Of a stretch of DNA of 41,956 nucleotides, positions 34,040 to 41,907 are shown piece by piece. Location of the stretch: positions 1 through 41,956 of the forward strand of contig NZ_JBMYXF010000027.1 of the NCBI RefSeq assembly GCF_049608145.1, read 5' to 3'. Within the stretch, counting starts at the first letter, position 1; each line of letters opens with the position of its first letter. The notes beneath the pieces were generated by a model that saw nothing but the letters and a program-made list of their open reading frames with translations, had not been told where the DNA came from and ran no database searches. The DNA comes from Halocynthiibacter sp049608145. Lineage in GTDB: Bacteria; Pseudomonadota; Alphaproteobacteria; Rhodobacterales; Rhodobacteraceae. Both the position numbers and the translations under genes were made by a program.

Positions 34040-36328
34040 ATGAACAAAGTAATTACAGACGGGCTGGTCCTGATGCCACCGCAGTTTCAGGGGGGGCTGG
34101 ATGTCTGGTCTTCCGGCGACGGAACACCGGGATCGGACACATATGACACAAGCCCGACCGCGGCCTTTGTACCGGCGGATGCAGATTTTGGGGGCTGTCT
34201 GGAGGTGCTGAAACTGACGGGCACTCAAAAGATCAGATATATGGGGGAAACCCCAATTTTGCCGGGTTGTTACATTCAGGTGAAAACACGCGTGAAAGTG
34301 GTCAGTGGTGCGTTGCCATCTGTTCGGATCGCTGGCTGGGCGGGTAAAACCGGTGGTGTCCATGTGGCGGGCCTGACCGAGATCGGCAATTCTGTAACGA
34401 TCACCGGACATGGTGACATCTTTGAAGTCAGCGCGATTATCGGCACTGGCACGCGGGGCGGGGTAGACATGCCCTGGGGGCGTGAACCATTGTATGGTCA
34501 TTTTGGTCTAGATATCACAGGGCCCAACGGCGCGATTATCCGCATTGATGACATTCAGATTGATGACGTCAGCAATGTCTTTACAGGCAAGCTTTTGGAT
34601 AGTGTGGATGTTGTGGATTACGGTGCAATTGGGGATGGCACCACCGATAATATGGCGGCTTTTGAGGCGGCTGATGCTGCTGCGAACGGACGCAAGGTGA
34701 TTATCCCCGAGGGCAGCTACTTTCTATCGGATCACGTGACTTTTGAAAACAGAACCCAGTTTACGGGTACAGTTGTCATGCCCGCAGATAAGCGCCTGAC
34801 CCTGACCAAAGATTACGATCTCCCCGCGTATATTGATGCCTTCGGAGATGAGCTGGAAGCATTCAAGCGTGCACTTGCAGTTCTGTTTAATTTCTCTGAC
34901 CATGAATCTTTGGATCTTGGCGGGCGACAGATTACTTTGACAGAACCTATCGATGTGCAGGCTGCCGTCGGAAATAAAACCACCTATAAATCCAGACGCG
35001 TTATTCGCAATGGCATGTTGGATTGTGTCGCGTCAACGGATTGGGATGATGACGTTGTGACATCGGTTGCGACTTATTCCAACCCGGACAACATGCGCCT
35101 GACCAATGTTGCAAATGTTGCCGCGATCCCGATTGGTGCGCGTGTGACGGGTAATGGCGTTGGACGTGAAGTTTACGTGCGTGATGTGAACGTCCCCTCG
35201 CAGGAGGTAACATTGTCACAACCCCTGTTTGATGCCCAAGGCACACAGAGTTACACATTCACCCGTCATAAATATGCGCTGGATTTCAGTGGTTTCACCA
35301 ATCTTAGCCGCATGGTTTTGTCTGATGTGGAATTCCTGTTGTCTGGTCGGGCGAATGGGGTGATGCTGGCAACTGGTGGTATTGTTTTCCATGTGCGTGA
35401 CTGTTTCTTTACGCAACCAAAAGACAAAGGGCTGACGTCGCCTGGGCGCGGCTGCCAAGGCATGCTGATTGACCGCTGTCAGTTCTTTTCTGCCGAAGGC
35501 AACCTGCCAGCCCATACGCGATCGTCCATTGCGTTTAATTCCAACGCCAATGACAATAAGATCCGTGACAACCGATCCACCCGGTTTGCGCATTTCGGGA
35601 TTGTCAGTGGCGCAGGGCATTTGTTCATCGGCAATCACTGGTTCCAAGGGGATGACTTTTCCGACAGTCTGCGATTGCCCGGGGTTATCGTCGCTTCGAG
35701 CAACTGCAAATCCACCTTTGTTGGCAATTATGTGGACAACAGTTTCATCGAGTGGAGCAACGAATACGACAGTGAACCAAATTTTGGATCTGAAAGTTCA
35801 TTCGGTGGCCTGTCGATTACAGGGAATATTTTCACTGCCAATGACACTGCAAACTGGTTCAACTGGATTGTTGTCAAACCCTATGGCAGCGGCCATTTCA
35901 TCAACGGGCTGAATGTGTCGGGCAACGTGTTCAAAAGCCTGAACGGTGATGTGGATCAGGCGGATAATGTGGATGACAGTTATGCGGGGCTTGATTACAG
36001 CCGCATGCGCAATATCCGGTGGGAAGGCAATACTTATACTGCTGTGGTGAAAAAAACGCATAACCCTGCAATCGTCAAGCACACACAGGCATCGGACAGT
36101 TCGGTCTGGTCCGTCGATTTTGCGCCGCATCTGCCCTTCTCGGGCCGGGCGCGCACGGTAACGGCAGTCACATCAGAAGGTGCGATCAACGCAGGCAGTG
36201 GTCAGGCCACAGATATGCCCTATGCAACACCGGAAAAAGGGTCGGACAAAGACCAGGTACAGATCACCTGGGCACAACCCTGTCGCGGGGATATCCATGT
36301 TACCGCACGGATGGACAATCCTAACTAA
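34040..36328 (+). CDS. Right-handed beta-helix protein with pectate-lyase-like N-terminal motif
   Basis: A 762-residue protein starting MNKVITDGLVLMPPQF. The start at 34040 fits because it begins at this conserved segment; GAAAGGGG lies upstream. Residues about 190-215 hold VDVVDYGAIGDGTTDNMAAF, the signature of the pectate-lyase/GH28-related superfamily. The middle and end show many short beta-helix repeats with FIGN, ITGN, VSGN and EGN turns. An N-terminal sandwich-like domain (residues ~10-180) carries VDMPWGREPLYGHFGLDITG. I recall similar proteins as common in Rhodobacterales genomes, annotated as GH28-related or beta-helix proteins. No signal peptide is visible. It could bind or cleave polysaccharide, or be a tail-spike-like protein; no phage genes surround it. 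Confidence 0.75.
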   Translation: MNKVITDGLVLMPPQFQGGLDVWSSGDGTPGSDTYDTSPTAAFVPADADFGGCLEVLKLTGTQKIRYMGETPILPGCYIQVKTRVKVVSGALPSVRIAGWAGKTGGVHVAGLTEIGNSVTITGHGDIFEVSAIIGTGTRGGVDMPWGREPLYGHFGLDITGPNGAIIRIDDIQIDDVSNVFTGKLLDSVDVVDYGAIGDGTTDNMAAFEAADAAANGRKVIIPEGSYFLSDHVTFENRTQFTGTVVMPADKRLTLTKDYDLPAYIDAFGDELEAFKRALAVLFNFSDHESLDLGGRQITLTEPIDVQAAVGNKTTYKSRRVIRNGMLDCVASTDWDDDVVTSVATYSNPDNMRLTNVANVAAIPIGARVTGNGVGREVYVRDVNVPSQEVTLSQPLFDAQGTQSYTFTRHKYALDFSGFTNLSRMVLSDVEFLLSGRANGVMLATGGIVFHVRDCFFTQPKDKGLTSPGRGCQGMLIDRCQFFSAEGNLPAHTRSSIAFNSNANDNKIRDNRSTRFAHFGIVSGAGHLFIGNHWFQGDDFSDSLRLPGVIVASSNCKSTFVGNYVDNSFIEWSNEYDSEPNFGSESSFGGLSITGNIFTANDTANWFNWIVVKPYGSGHFINGLNVSGNVFKSLNGDVDQADNVDDSYAGLDYSRMRNIRWEGNTYTAVVKKTHNPAIVKHTQASDSSVWSVDFAPHLPFSGRARTVTAVTSEGAINAGSGQATDMPYATPEKGSDKDQVQITWAQPCRGDIHVTARMDNPN

Positions 36329-36485
36329 ATCACGAAGGTCTGGCATGCGACTATCTGGTCGCATGTCTCGGCGGGGAGCAGACACAAAGGGCGCCTTCGG
36401 GTGTCCTTTGCTATATGGGCTGTCCGAAGGAAATGTTGAACCCCAGCGGGCGCTGTGCCACTGTTATGGAACAGAGGAGGTGCCT

Positions 36486-36830
36486 ATGTCAGCAACAACA
36501 CAAGCCAGCGTAACCATCAACACCACCGGAAGTCAGGATGTGCAGACTGTCATTACGACATTTGAATGTTCGCCAGCCACATGTCAGGATTTATTTGAAT
36601 CCCTCGAAGATGCCTATGGGCAGTTTATTTCAAAACAACCGGGCTTTATTGGGGCTGGCCTGCACGTGAACGACGCCCAGACCCGTATCGCGAACTATAG
36701 CCAATGGCAAAAACGCGAAGATTTCCAGGCCATGCTGCGGACCCCGGAAATGCGAAAACGCAACCGCGCTATGGCGGAGCTGTTCAAAGGATTTGAACCG
36801 GTCATGTATGATGTTGGGGCTGTGTTCTGA
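36486..36830 (+). CDS. Antibiotic biosynthesis monooxygenase (ABM) domain protein
   Basis: A 114-residue ferredoxin-like-fold protein. ATG 36486 follows GAGGAGG at 36475-36481, so this start is well supported; upstream in-frame codons are unlikely. The core YGQFISKQPGFIGAGLHVND followed by NYSQWQKREDFQAMLRTPEM matches ABM proteins, which often are small dimeric heme-, quinone- or aldehyde-handling enzymes. The tail EVMYD-like FEPVMYDVGAVF is typical too. No catalytic residue can be named from this alone, and the neighbours give no pathway. Confidence 0.8.
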   Translation: MSATTQASVTINTTGSQDVQTVITTFECSPATCQDLFESLEDAYGQFISKQPGFIGAGLHVNDAQTRIANYSQWQKREDFQAMLRTPEMRKRNRAMAELFKGFEPVMYDVGAVF

Positions 36831-36845
36831 ACATTTCTCTGATGA

Positions 36846-37232
36846 TTACCCCGCCGGATATTGTCGCTGACACCCTCTGACTTCACGGGCCACTTCAGCC
36901 CTGAGAGCGGGTAGATCTGCACGGGCGCGATCCAGTTTGCGTTGCTCCGCAGATATATCAATCGCCACAGGGGTTTCTATTGTGTGGTAATTGACTTCGT
37001 CGCAGCGAAAGGGTTCCTCATTTTCATTCAGGCACTCTTTTGCCACAGTGTATGGCACAGACTGGGAGTGGACTGCATAGCCGCGGCGAATATTGCTTTC
37101 CAGAAACTGAATGTCTTTCTGGGTTTGGTACAAATCGCGGTGTGCGAAGCTGACGCATTGTTCATAGGGCGTCGCGCATCCTGCCATCAGCGCGAAAAAT
37201 ATGCAGGTTGAAGCGGGTTTCAGGTTGTTCAT
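36846..37232 (-). CDS. Putative lipoprotein of unknown function
   Basis: A 128-residue protein with a short signal peptide and lipobox, LMAGC (about residues 15-19), after a hydrophobic CIFFALMAG. ATG 37232 is the start; an upstream TTG at 37235 is possible. GAGGCCC lies just upstream. The mature protein is small and helical, rich in charged residues (AEQRKLDRARADLPALRAEV), with several Cys (C..AHRDL, ECLNE, FRCDE, RGCQR) that may pair. Likely anchored in the outer or inner membrane facing the periplasm. No named family recognised. It is divergent from the zf-TFIIB gene. Confidence 0.75.
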   Translation of the reverse strand: MNNLKPASTCIFFALMAGCATPYEQCVSFAHRDLYQTQKDIQFLESNIRRGYAVHSQSVPYTVAKECLNENEEPFRCDEVNYHTIETPVAIDISAEQRKLDRARADLPALRAEVAREVRGCQRQYPAG

Positions 37233-37371
37233 CAATGGGCCTCATTCGTGGTGCCTAGACTGTGCTTTCTGGTGGGTTGTTATGCAATAACAGGCTGGTT
37301 TTATCCGGCCTCGACTTGAAAATCGCTCGCCCAGCCCACAAATTTGTCTGATCAAAACGGAGAGAAAAAAC

Positions 37372-37800
37372 ATGCAATGTCCAGTGGATGGGGCCCTTCT
37401 GGTCATCACGGAACGTCAAGGGGTGGAGATTGATTATTGCCCGCAATGTCGTGGTGTTTGGCTGGACCGGGGTGAGCTGGATAAAGTCATTGATCGCGCC
37501 GCGTTCGAAGCCGGGCCCGTTCCGGAATTGCAAAACCCGGATCCGATTGTGCCAACGCCACCGGTGAAGTCTGCAACACCTGAGAAAGCCGTGCGCGATG
37601 AAACAGATCGCCGGGAGGTCAAGAAAACAACCCGGGAAGATGATGACTATCGCGACAGGGATGATGATCGTTGTGATGATGGCAGGTATGACCGACGCAG
37701 TGATCGGGACGATGGGAAGCGCGGGAAAAAGCATAAAGGTTATCGGAAAAAAAAGAAAAACCGGGTTGCGGATTTCCTTGAGGACATTTTTGATTTCTGA
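37372..37800 (+). CDS. zf-TFIIB domain protein
   Basis: A 142-residue protein with an N-terminal zinc finger: MQCPVDGALL followed by YCPQCRGVWLDRGELDKVID, whose CPVDG and CPQCRGVWLDRGEL match the zf-TFIIB-like family. The C-terminal half is strongly charged (Asp/Arg/Lys repeats such as DDDYRDRDDDR and KKHKGYRKKKKNR), ending in a hydrophobic FLEDIFDF, a pattern common to these bacterial proteins. GGAGAG lies before ATG 37372. Biochemical role unknown. The polar tail may mediate binding to other proteins or membranes. Confidence 0.88.
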   Translation: MQCPVDGALLVITERQGVEIDYCPQCRGVWLDRGELDKVIDRAAFEAGPVPELQNPDPIVPTPPVKSATPEKAVRDETDRREVKKTTREDDDYRDRDDDRCDDGRYDRRSDRDDGKRGKKHKGYRKKKKNRVADFLEDIFDF

Positions 37801-37971
37801 CTTGGTGTAATCGGCTGATCCTCTCGAAAACTGCGTCGTTTCGTTACGGCGCCGAGGGTTGTCAGCCTCTTCTGCGGCTGCATATCCCCTTTCCCTTTGC
37901 TCCCATTAGGTGTATCCGAAGGCGTCCCGCGCGCTGCCTCTGTCCGGCGGCGCATCACGAAAGAAGCTGCC

Positions 37972-39090
37972 ATGACCACATCCTCCCTGAGTGAGGCTGA
38001 AATCGCTGCCGCGATTAGCCCGATTTCCGAGATCATCGAAGACGCCCGTCAGGGCCGTATGTTTATCCTTGTCGACCATGAGGATCGTGAAAACGAAGGC
38101 GACTTGGTGATTGCCTCTGAATTTGCTGATGCGGCAGCGATCAATTTCATGGCCACCCATGGGCGGGGGTTGATCTGCCTGCCAATGACCGAAGACCGCG
38201 TTGATACGCTGGCGTTGCCTATGATGGCTGTCAACAATTCCTCACGTCATGAAACCGCCTTCACCGTGTCAATTGAGGCCCGCGAAGGCGTATCCACCGG
38301 GATTTCCGCAGCGGATCGGGCTCTGACTGTGGCGGCGGCGATCAACCCGGAAATGACTTCTGCCGATATTGCGACCCCGGGCCATGTGTTCCCGCTGCGT
38401 GCGCGCAATGGCGGGGTTTTGGTGCGGGCTGGCCACACAGAAGCGGCTGTAGATGTCTCGCGTCTGGCGGGGCTCAACCCATCTGGTGTGATCTGCGAGA
38501 TCATGAATGAAGACGGTACGATGGCGCGTATGCCTGATCTCGTGCCCTATGCTGCAAAACACAACCTGAAAATCGGCACGATTTCGGATCTGATTGCTTG
38601 GCGTCAACGTCATGATAACCTTGTTGATGAAACCGACAGCCGTACCGTTACCTCTGAACATGGTGGCGAATGGCAGATGCGTATTTTCACGGATCAGCTG
38701 ACGGGCACCGAACATGTCGCCCTGATCAAAGGGGACATCACCACAGACGCCCCGGTTCTGACCCGCGCCCATGCGATCAACCCTGTGGAAGATGTCCTGG
38801 CTATTGGAACTGGGGGTTCTGACAAGCTTGGCGCCGCGATGGAAATTATTGCACAGGAAGGCCGTGGTCTTGTGGTTCTCTTCCGTGAGCCACGCCCGAA
38901 GTTGATGCTTGGTGAAGATGATGATGCCCCGCGTACGATCAAACAAACTGGTATCGGTGCACAGATCATGTCTAAACTGGGTCTGCACAGGTTGGAACTG
39001 CTGACAAATTCACCTGACACAACCTATCTGGGCCTGGATGCCTATGATCTGGAAATCACAGGTACCCGCCCAATCTCTGAGGAGGCTTAA
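37972..39090 (+). CDS. ribB: 3,4-dihydroxy-2-butanone 4-phosphate synthase with degenerate RibA domain (RibBX)
   Basis: First enzyme of the ribulose-phosphate branch of riboflavin synthesis; converts ribulose 5-phosphate to 3,4-dihydroxy-2-butanone 4-phosphate plus formate. The 372-residue protein has the RibB active-site motifs DHEDRENEGDLVIAS, THGRGLICLP, and STGISAADRA. The C-terminal half has the fold and residues of GTP cyclohydrolase II (EHVALIKGDI, EGRGLVVLFREP) but lacks the zinc-binding cysteines: the stretch that should read SECLTGDVFGSxRCDCG is INPVEDVLAIGTGGSDK. ATG 37972 starts MTTSSLSEA; an upstream in-frame ATG at 37897 has no homology. It is 2 nt ahead of ribH in an operon. 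It is the RibBX-type variant; the active GTP cyclohydrolase must be elsewhere. Confidence 0.93.
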   Translation: MTTSSLSEAEIAAAISPISEIIEDARQGRMFILVDHEDRENEGDLVIASEFADAAAINFMATHGRGLICLPMTEDRVDTLALPMMAVNNSSRHETAFTVSIEAREGVSTGISAADRALTVAAAINPEMTSADIATPGHVFPLRARNGGVLVRAGHTEAAVDVSRLAGLNPSGVICEIMNEDGTMARMPDLVPYAAKHNLKIGTISDLIAWRQRHDNLVDETDSRTVTSEHGGEWQMRIFTDQLTGTEHVALIKGDITTDAPVLTRAHAINPVEDVLAIGTGGSDKLGAAMEIIAQEGRGLVVLFREPRPKLMLGEDDDAPRTIKQTGIGAQIMSKLGLHRLELLTNSPDTTYLGLDAYDLEITGTRPISEEA

Positions 39091-39092
39091 TC

Positions 39093-39647
39093 ATGGCTGG
39101 CCCATCCCATTACATCATGCCCCGCGCAGAGTTCGACAAACCGGTGAAACTCCTGATCGTGGTTTCGCCTTATTACAAAGACATTGCAGATAATATGGTT
39201 GCTGGTGCCGTCGCAGAAATAGAAGCGTCTGGTGGCACGTATGAGCTGATCGAAGTGCCCGGCGCGCTGGAAATTCCTACGGCTATTTCGATCGCAGAAC
39301 GTCAGGCGAATTTCGATGGCTATGTGGCGCTGGGCTGTGTTGTACGCGGCGAAACCACACATTACGAAACCGTCTGTAATGACTCATCTCGGGCTATTCA
39401 GATGCTGGGGCTTCAGGGCGCTTGCATTGGCAATGGCATCCTGACCGTGGAAAATAGGCCCCAAGCTGAAGTGCGTGCTGACCCCAATGATCAAAATAAA
39501 GGCGGTGGCGCTGCCGCTGCGGCCTTGCATTTGATCGCGCTTTCGCGCAAATGGGGCGCTCAGACCAAAGGCATCGGTTTTAAACCAGCCTCGGAAGAAT
39601 TCCGCGTTGCGTCTGGCAGCACAGACAATGGACCCGCAAAAGCATGA
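39093..39647 (+). CDS. ribH: 6,7-dimethyl-8-ribityllumazine synthase
   Basis: Condenses dihydroxybutanone phosphate and 5-amino-6-ribitylaminouracil to the lumazine precursor of riboflavin. The 184-residue protein starts MAGPSHYIMPRAEF and has the family features VVSPYYKDIADNMVAGA, EVPGALEIPTAISIAER, and the active-site CVVRGETTHYETV with the catalytic His, then IGNGILTVE. The C-terminal 25 residues extend beyond the usual end. It starts 2 nt after the ribBX stop and overlaps nusB by the four bases ATGA, so the three are cotranscribed and translation is likely coupled. Confidence 0.96.
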   Translation: MAGPSHYIMPRAEFDKPVKLLIVVSPYYKDIADNMVAGAVAEIEASGGTYELIEVPGALEIPTAISIAERQANFDGYVALGCVVRGETTHYETVCNDSSRAIQMLGLQGACIGNGILTVENRPQAEVRADPNDQNKGGGAAAAALHLIALSRKWGAQTKGIGFKPASEEFRVASGSTDNGPAKA

Positions 39648-40147
39648 CCGATACGCCTTCTGAAACCCCGGAAAAGAAACCTGAGCCATCAGGAAATCAG
39701 CTGCGCAAAATGCGTTCTGCTTCGCGTTTTTTCGCGGTGCAAGCATTGTATCAGATGGAAGTGTCTGACCAGAACGTTGAATCTGTACGCCGTGAATTTG
39801 AAGAACACCGTTTTGGTGAAGATTTCGGTGAATATGATATGGCGGAAGGTGACACAGGTCTGTTTCGCAAATTGATCGCGGATGCGGTTGATAACCAGGC
39901 GCAGGTCGACCAGTTGACTGACCGCGCACTGGTGGAAAAATGGCCATTGGGTCGGATCGACACAACATTGCGTGCGTTGTTTCGTGCGGCTGCAGCGGAA
40001 CTTGTGTTCGGTAAAGCCCCGCCAAAGGTTGTGATCACCGAATTTGTAGACGTTGCAAAAGCCTTCCATCCGGATGGTCGCGAACCCAAATTTGTCAATG
40101 CGGTGCTTGATCATATGGCCCGCGAAGTCAAACCAGAAGCCTTCTAA
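39644..40147 (+). CDS. nusB: Transcription antitermination factor NusB
   Basis: RNA-binding protein that with NusE and others forms the antitermination complex on rRNA operons. The 167-residue protein contains the NusB fold signature RSASRFFAVQALYQMEVSD near residue 25 and LRALFRAAAAELVFGKAPPK, then VVITEFVDVAKAFHPDGREPK and FVNAVLDHMARE, which are the family's closing helices. The first 20 residues are a polar extension. ATG 39644 overlaps the ribH stop. Riboflavin genes followed by nusB is a widely conserved order. A terminator follows. Confidence 0.95.
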   Translation: MTDTPSETPEKKPEPSGNQLRKMRSASRFFAVQALYQMEVSDQNVESVRREFEEHRFGEDFGEYDMAEGDTGLFRKLIADAVDNQAQVDQLTDRALVEKWPLGRIDTTLRALFRAAAAELVFGKAPPKVVITEFVDVAKAFHPDGREPKFVNAVLDHMAREVKPEAF

Positions 40148-40156
40148 AGCCAATTA

Positions 40157-40187
40157 AAAACAGCGCTTTTCGGGCGCTGTTTTCGTT
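40157..40187 (+). terminator. Rho-independent terminator after nusB
   Basis: AAAACAGCGC (40157-40166) pairs with GCGCTGTTTT (40174-40183), loop TTTTCGG, with a following CGTTTTGCTT. It closes the ribBX-ribH-nusB operon. Confidence 0.85.
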
Positions 40188-40544
40188 TTGCTTAATTGTC
40201 AGCTTAAAATTGACGTCACAGGCTTCATCTTGCCACAAATACTCCGGGGGAATCCCGCAGGGATGGGGGCTGGCCCCCTTCATTCAGCAGCCTAGGCTTC
40301 CATCTGTCACTCTTGATGCCCTTTCGGCTTCTTTGCCAATCACCTAGCTGTCTCACCGGGATCTTCACCCGTCACCACTTTCTCCGTATAAGCGACGTCG
40401 CCACTTTGAACAGAAAGGTTTCTGGGGGCACCAACAGTGTCAACCGGACTGGACTGGAGCGGCAATCTGGCAAACGCTGCGACTATCTGCCTGATGGTTT
40501 CCTAGTGTAGCGCTGTCATAATATTCGAATAATAGGAGAGTGAA
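40184..40544. other. Gap after nusB without a gene
   Basis: About 360 nt. Besides the terminator tail and the intergenic element above, a 65-codon frame at 40313-40510 has no ribosome site, no motif and random-looking composition. The ribosome site of the next gene (ATAGGAGAG) is at its end. No other structure seen. Confidence 0.5.
40233..40278. repeat. Rhodobacteraceae-type intergenic element (CAAATACTCCGGGGG)
   Basis: The stretch contains CCACAAATACTCCGGGGG, then the hairpin ATCCC-GCA-GGGAT (40252-40264) and GGGGGC-TG-GCCCCC (40265-40278). The motif CAAATACTCC followed by G-runs is one I associate with abundant intergenic sequence in Rhodobacter-type genomes. I cannot count copies here because only one lies in the window. 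Confidence 0.45.
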
Positions 40545-40844
40545 ATGCCCCCTCTGATCCGCCTTTATATTTTTAACGTGTTGGTTGGTTTCGCGCTGTC
40601 AGCGGCCTTCGTTGCAGCGCTTCTGTGGTTTAACGTGGCGAACCTGTGGCATCTGATTTCAAGCTCAGACATGGGCATTATTGCGGTGACAATGCTGTTT
40701 GTTTTCAACGGCATCGTGTTTGCCGGGGTCCAGGCCGCAATTGCGATCATGCGTCTGGGGGATGCGGATGTGCCTCCGTCGGGCGGCAAGAGACAACGCC
40801 TTTTCCGTGACCCGGCGCCTGTGAGAGTTGTTGCGAAACACTAA
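40545..40844 (+). CDS. Small two-helix membrane protein
   Basis: A 99-residue protein with two predicted transmembrane helices: LIRLYIFNVLVGFALSAAFV (about 4-27) and GIIAVTMLFVFNGIVFAGVQ (about 43-65). A short polar, Arg-rich C-terminal tail (KRQRLFRDPAPVRVV) would lie in the cytoplasm. ATG 40545 has ATAGGAGAG upstream. I recall no assigned function. It overlaps the stop of the convergent methyltransferase gene by 4 nt. Confidence 0.75.
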   Translation: MPPLIRLYIFNVLVGFALSAAFVAALLWFNVANLWHLISSSDMGIIAVTMLFVFNGIVFAGVQAAIAIMRLGDADVPPSGGKRQRLFRDPAPVRVVAKH

Positions 40845-41617
40845 GCCGGTTTTTTCGCCCGCAGATGTGTCGGGCATAACCCGCCAAGACGTGCGGCCTC
40901 CGCCAGATGGCGGCGGATTTGCAGCCACTCCTGCATAATTTCTTCACCGATTTCGGTAACCAGATCATCGTAAAGTTCGTCTTCTACTTTCTTCACTTCC
41001 TGCGCTGCTAGATCGGCATACCAAGCGTTCCGATCCTGGGTCTGTATCGACTGAAATCCGCAATCGCGCAAAAGATCCGCAGTCTGCCTGGCGGTTGCCA
41101 TGCGGAAATCTAGATATCCACGGGCATTAAAGTCAGCCATCACCTGTGCAGGACTGTCACCTTCGCCCATCAACCAGTCACTGGCGGCAAAGGTGCCACC
41201 AGGTTTCAGAACGCGCAAAATTTCGGTAAACATTGCGCCTTTATCTGGCACATGGATTAGGCTGTCTTTGGAAAACACCACGTCAAAAGACGCATCATTG
41301 AATGGCAGGGGGCCTGGATTGGTCAGAACCAAAGTGATTTGATCTGCGTGATCAGACGCTTGTCGTGTTGCTTCTGCATGTGGCAAAAGCTGTGCTTCAA
41401 TATCGGTGCCGATCACTTGTGCCCCAACCCCCGCCAAAACCGCAGCAGGTCCTCCGGTGCCAAAGCCGATATCCAGCAGATCTTTTCCACTAAGATCTAA
41501 TCCCTCGACAATGCGCAGCACCTCTTCCGCCCCTCCTGGCGATAGAAACCCACGCCCCCAGACCGCCTGCAACCGTGTTATGAAATGATCTGGATACTGA
41601 ATGCCCGTGCCTGCCAT
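40841..41617 (-). CDS. Class I SAM-dependent methyltransferase
   Basis: A 258-residue soluble enzyme. The SAM site is LLDIGFGTGGPAAVLAG (motif I) with the acidic TDIEAQL end of strand 2. Later motifs are PFNDASFDVVFSKDSLIHVP (motif II-III region) and LRVLKPGGTFAASDW (post-motif). The overall layout, including the DSLIHVPDK segment, resembles phosphoethanolamine or small-metabolite N-methyltransferases, but the substrate is not certain. The C-terminal third is helical with a Glu-rich part (AQEVKKVEDELYDDLV). ATG 41617 is the start. Convergent with the small membrane protein. Confidence 0.88.
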   Translation of the reverse strand: MAGTGIQYPDHFITRLQAVWGRGFLSPGGAEEVLRIVEGLDLSGKDLLDIGFGTGGPAAVLAGVGAQVIGTDIEAQLLPHAEATRQASDHADQITLVLTNPGPLPFNDASFDVVFSKDSLIHVPDKGAMFTEILRVLKPGGTFAASDWLMGEGDSPAQVMADFNARGYLDFRMATARQTADLLRDCGFQSIQTQDRNAWYADLAAQEVKKVEDELYDDLVTEIGEEIMQEWLQIRRHLAEAARLGGLCPTHLRAKKPA

Positions 41618-41907
41618 GATAAATCCTCCCTGCGGGCAGGTTGACTGTGTCAGTACACGAAAGCAAGAGAAAGTGGCGGGCCCGCAAACGCAGCCGTTTG
41701 GGTGTTTTAATTCCCGAGGACCTGTATGTACAGGTGGGCGCCAGGTAAGTGGACCAGGGTCCGCACAGAGCCAGCTCCCTCGAAAATGCTTAAGGCCACT
41801 GGAATTGAACCCATCAACGAGAAGGGCAGAACCCGCCGTGGATCAATATAGGGTGTGAGGTGTGGGGTAACAAGGGTTGACGGAATTTGAATGCAATTCA
41901 TTTTTCA
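41618..41907. other. Right-end gap with a palindromic element
   Basis: No supported gene: the small frames (for example 41707-41901, minus) have no motif. The perfect inverted repeat ACCTGTATGTACAGGT lies at 41720-41735, and GGACCAGGGTCC at about 41752-41763 is a second one. Both could be operators or extragenic repeats. The promoter of the methyltransferase must lie in the left part. Confidence 0.4.

Noticed and set aside
37801..37971. FMN riboswitch upstream of ribBX
   Set aside because: I looked for the conserved AGGGTTCA / GTCCGGATGAGAGA-type segments and could not find them; only short hairpin-capable sequence is present.
40313..40510. A 65-codon plus-strand frame after nusB
   Set aside because: No ribosome-binding site, no motif, low-information composition; it lies in an intergenic element region.
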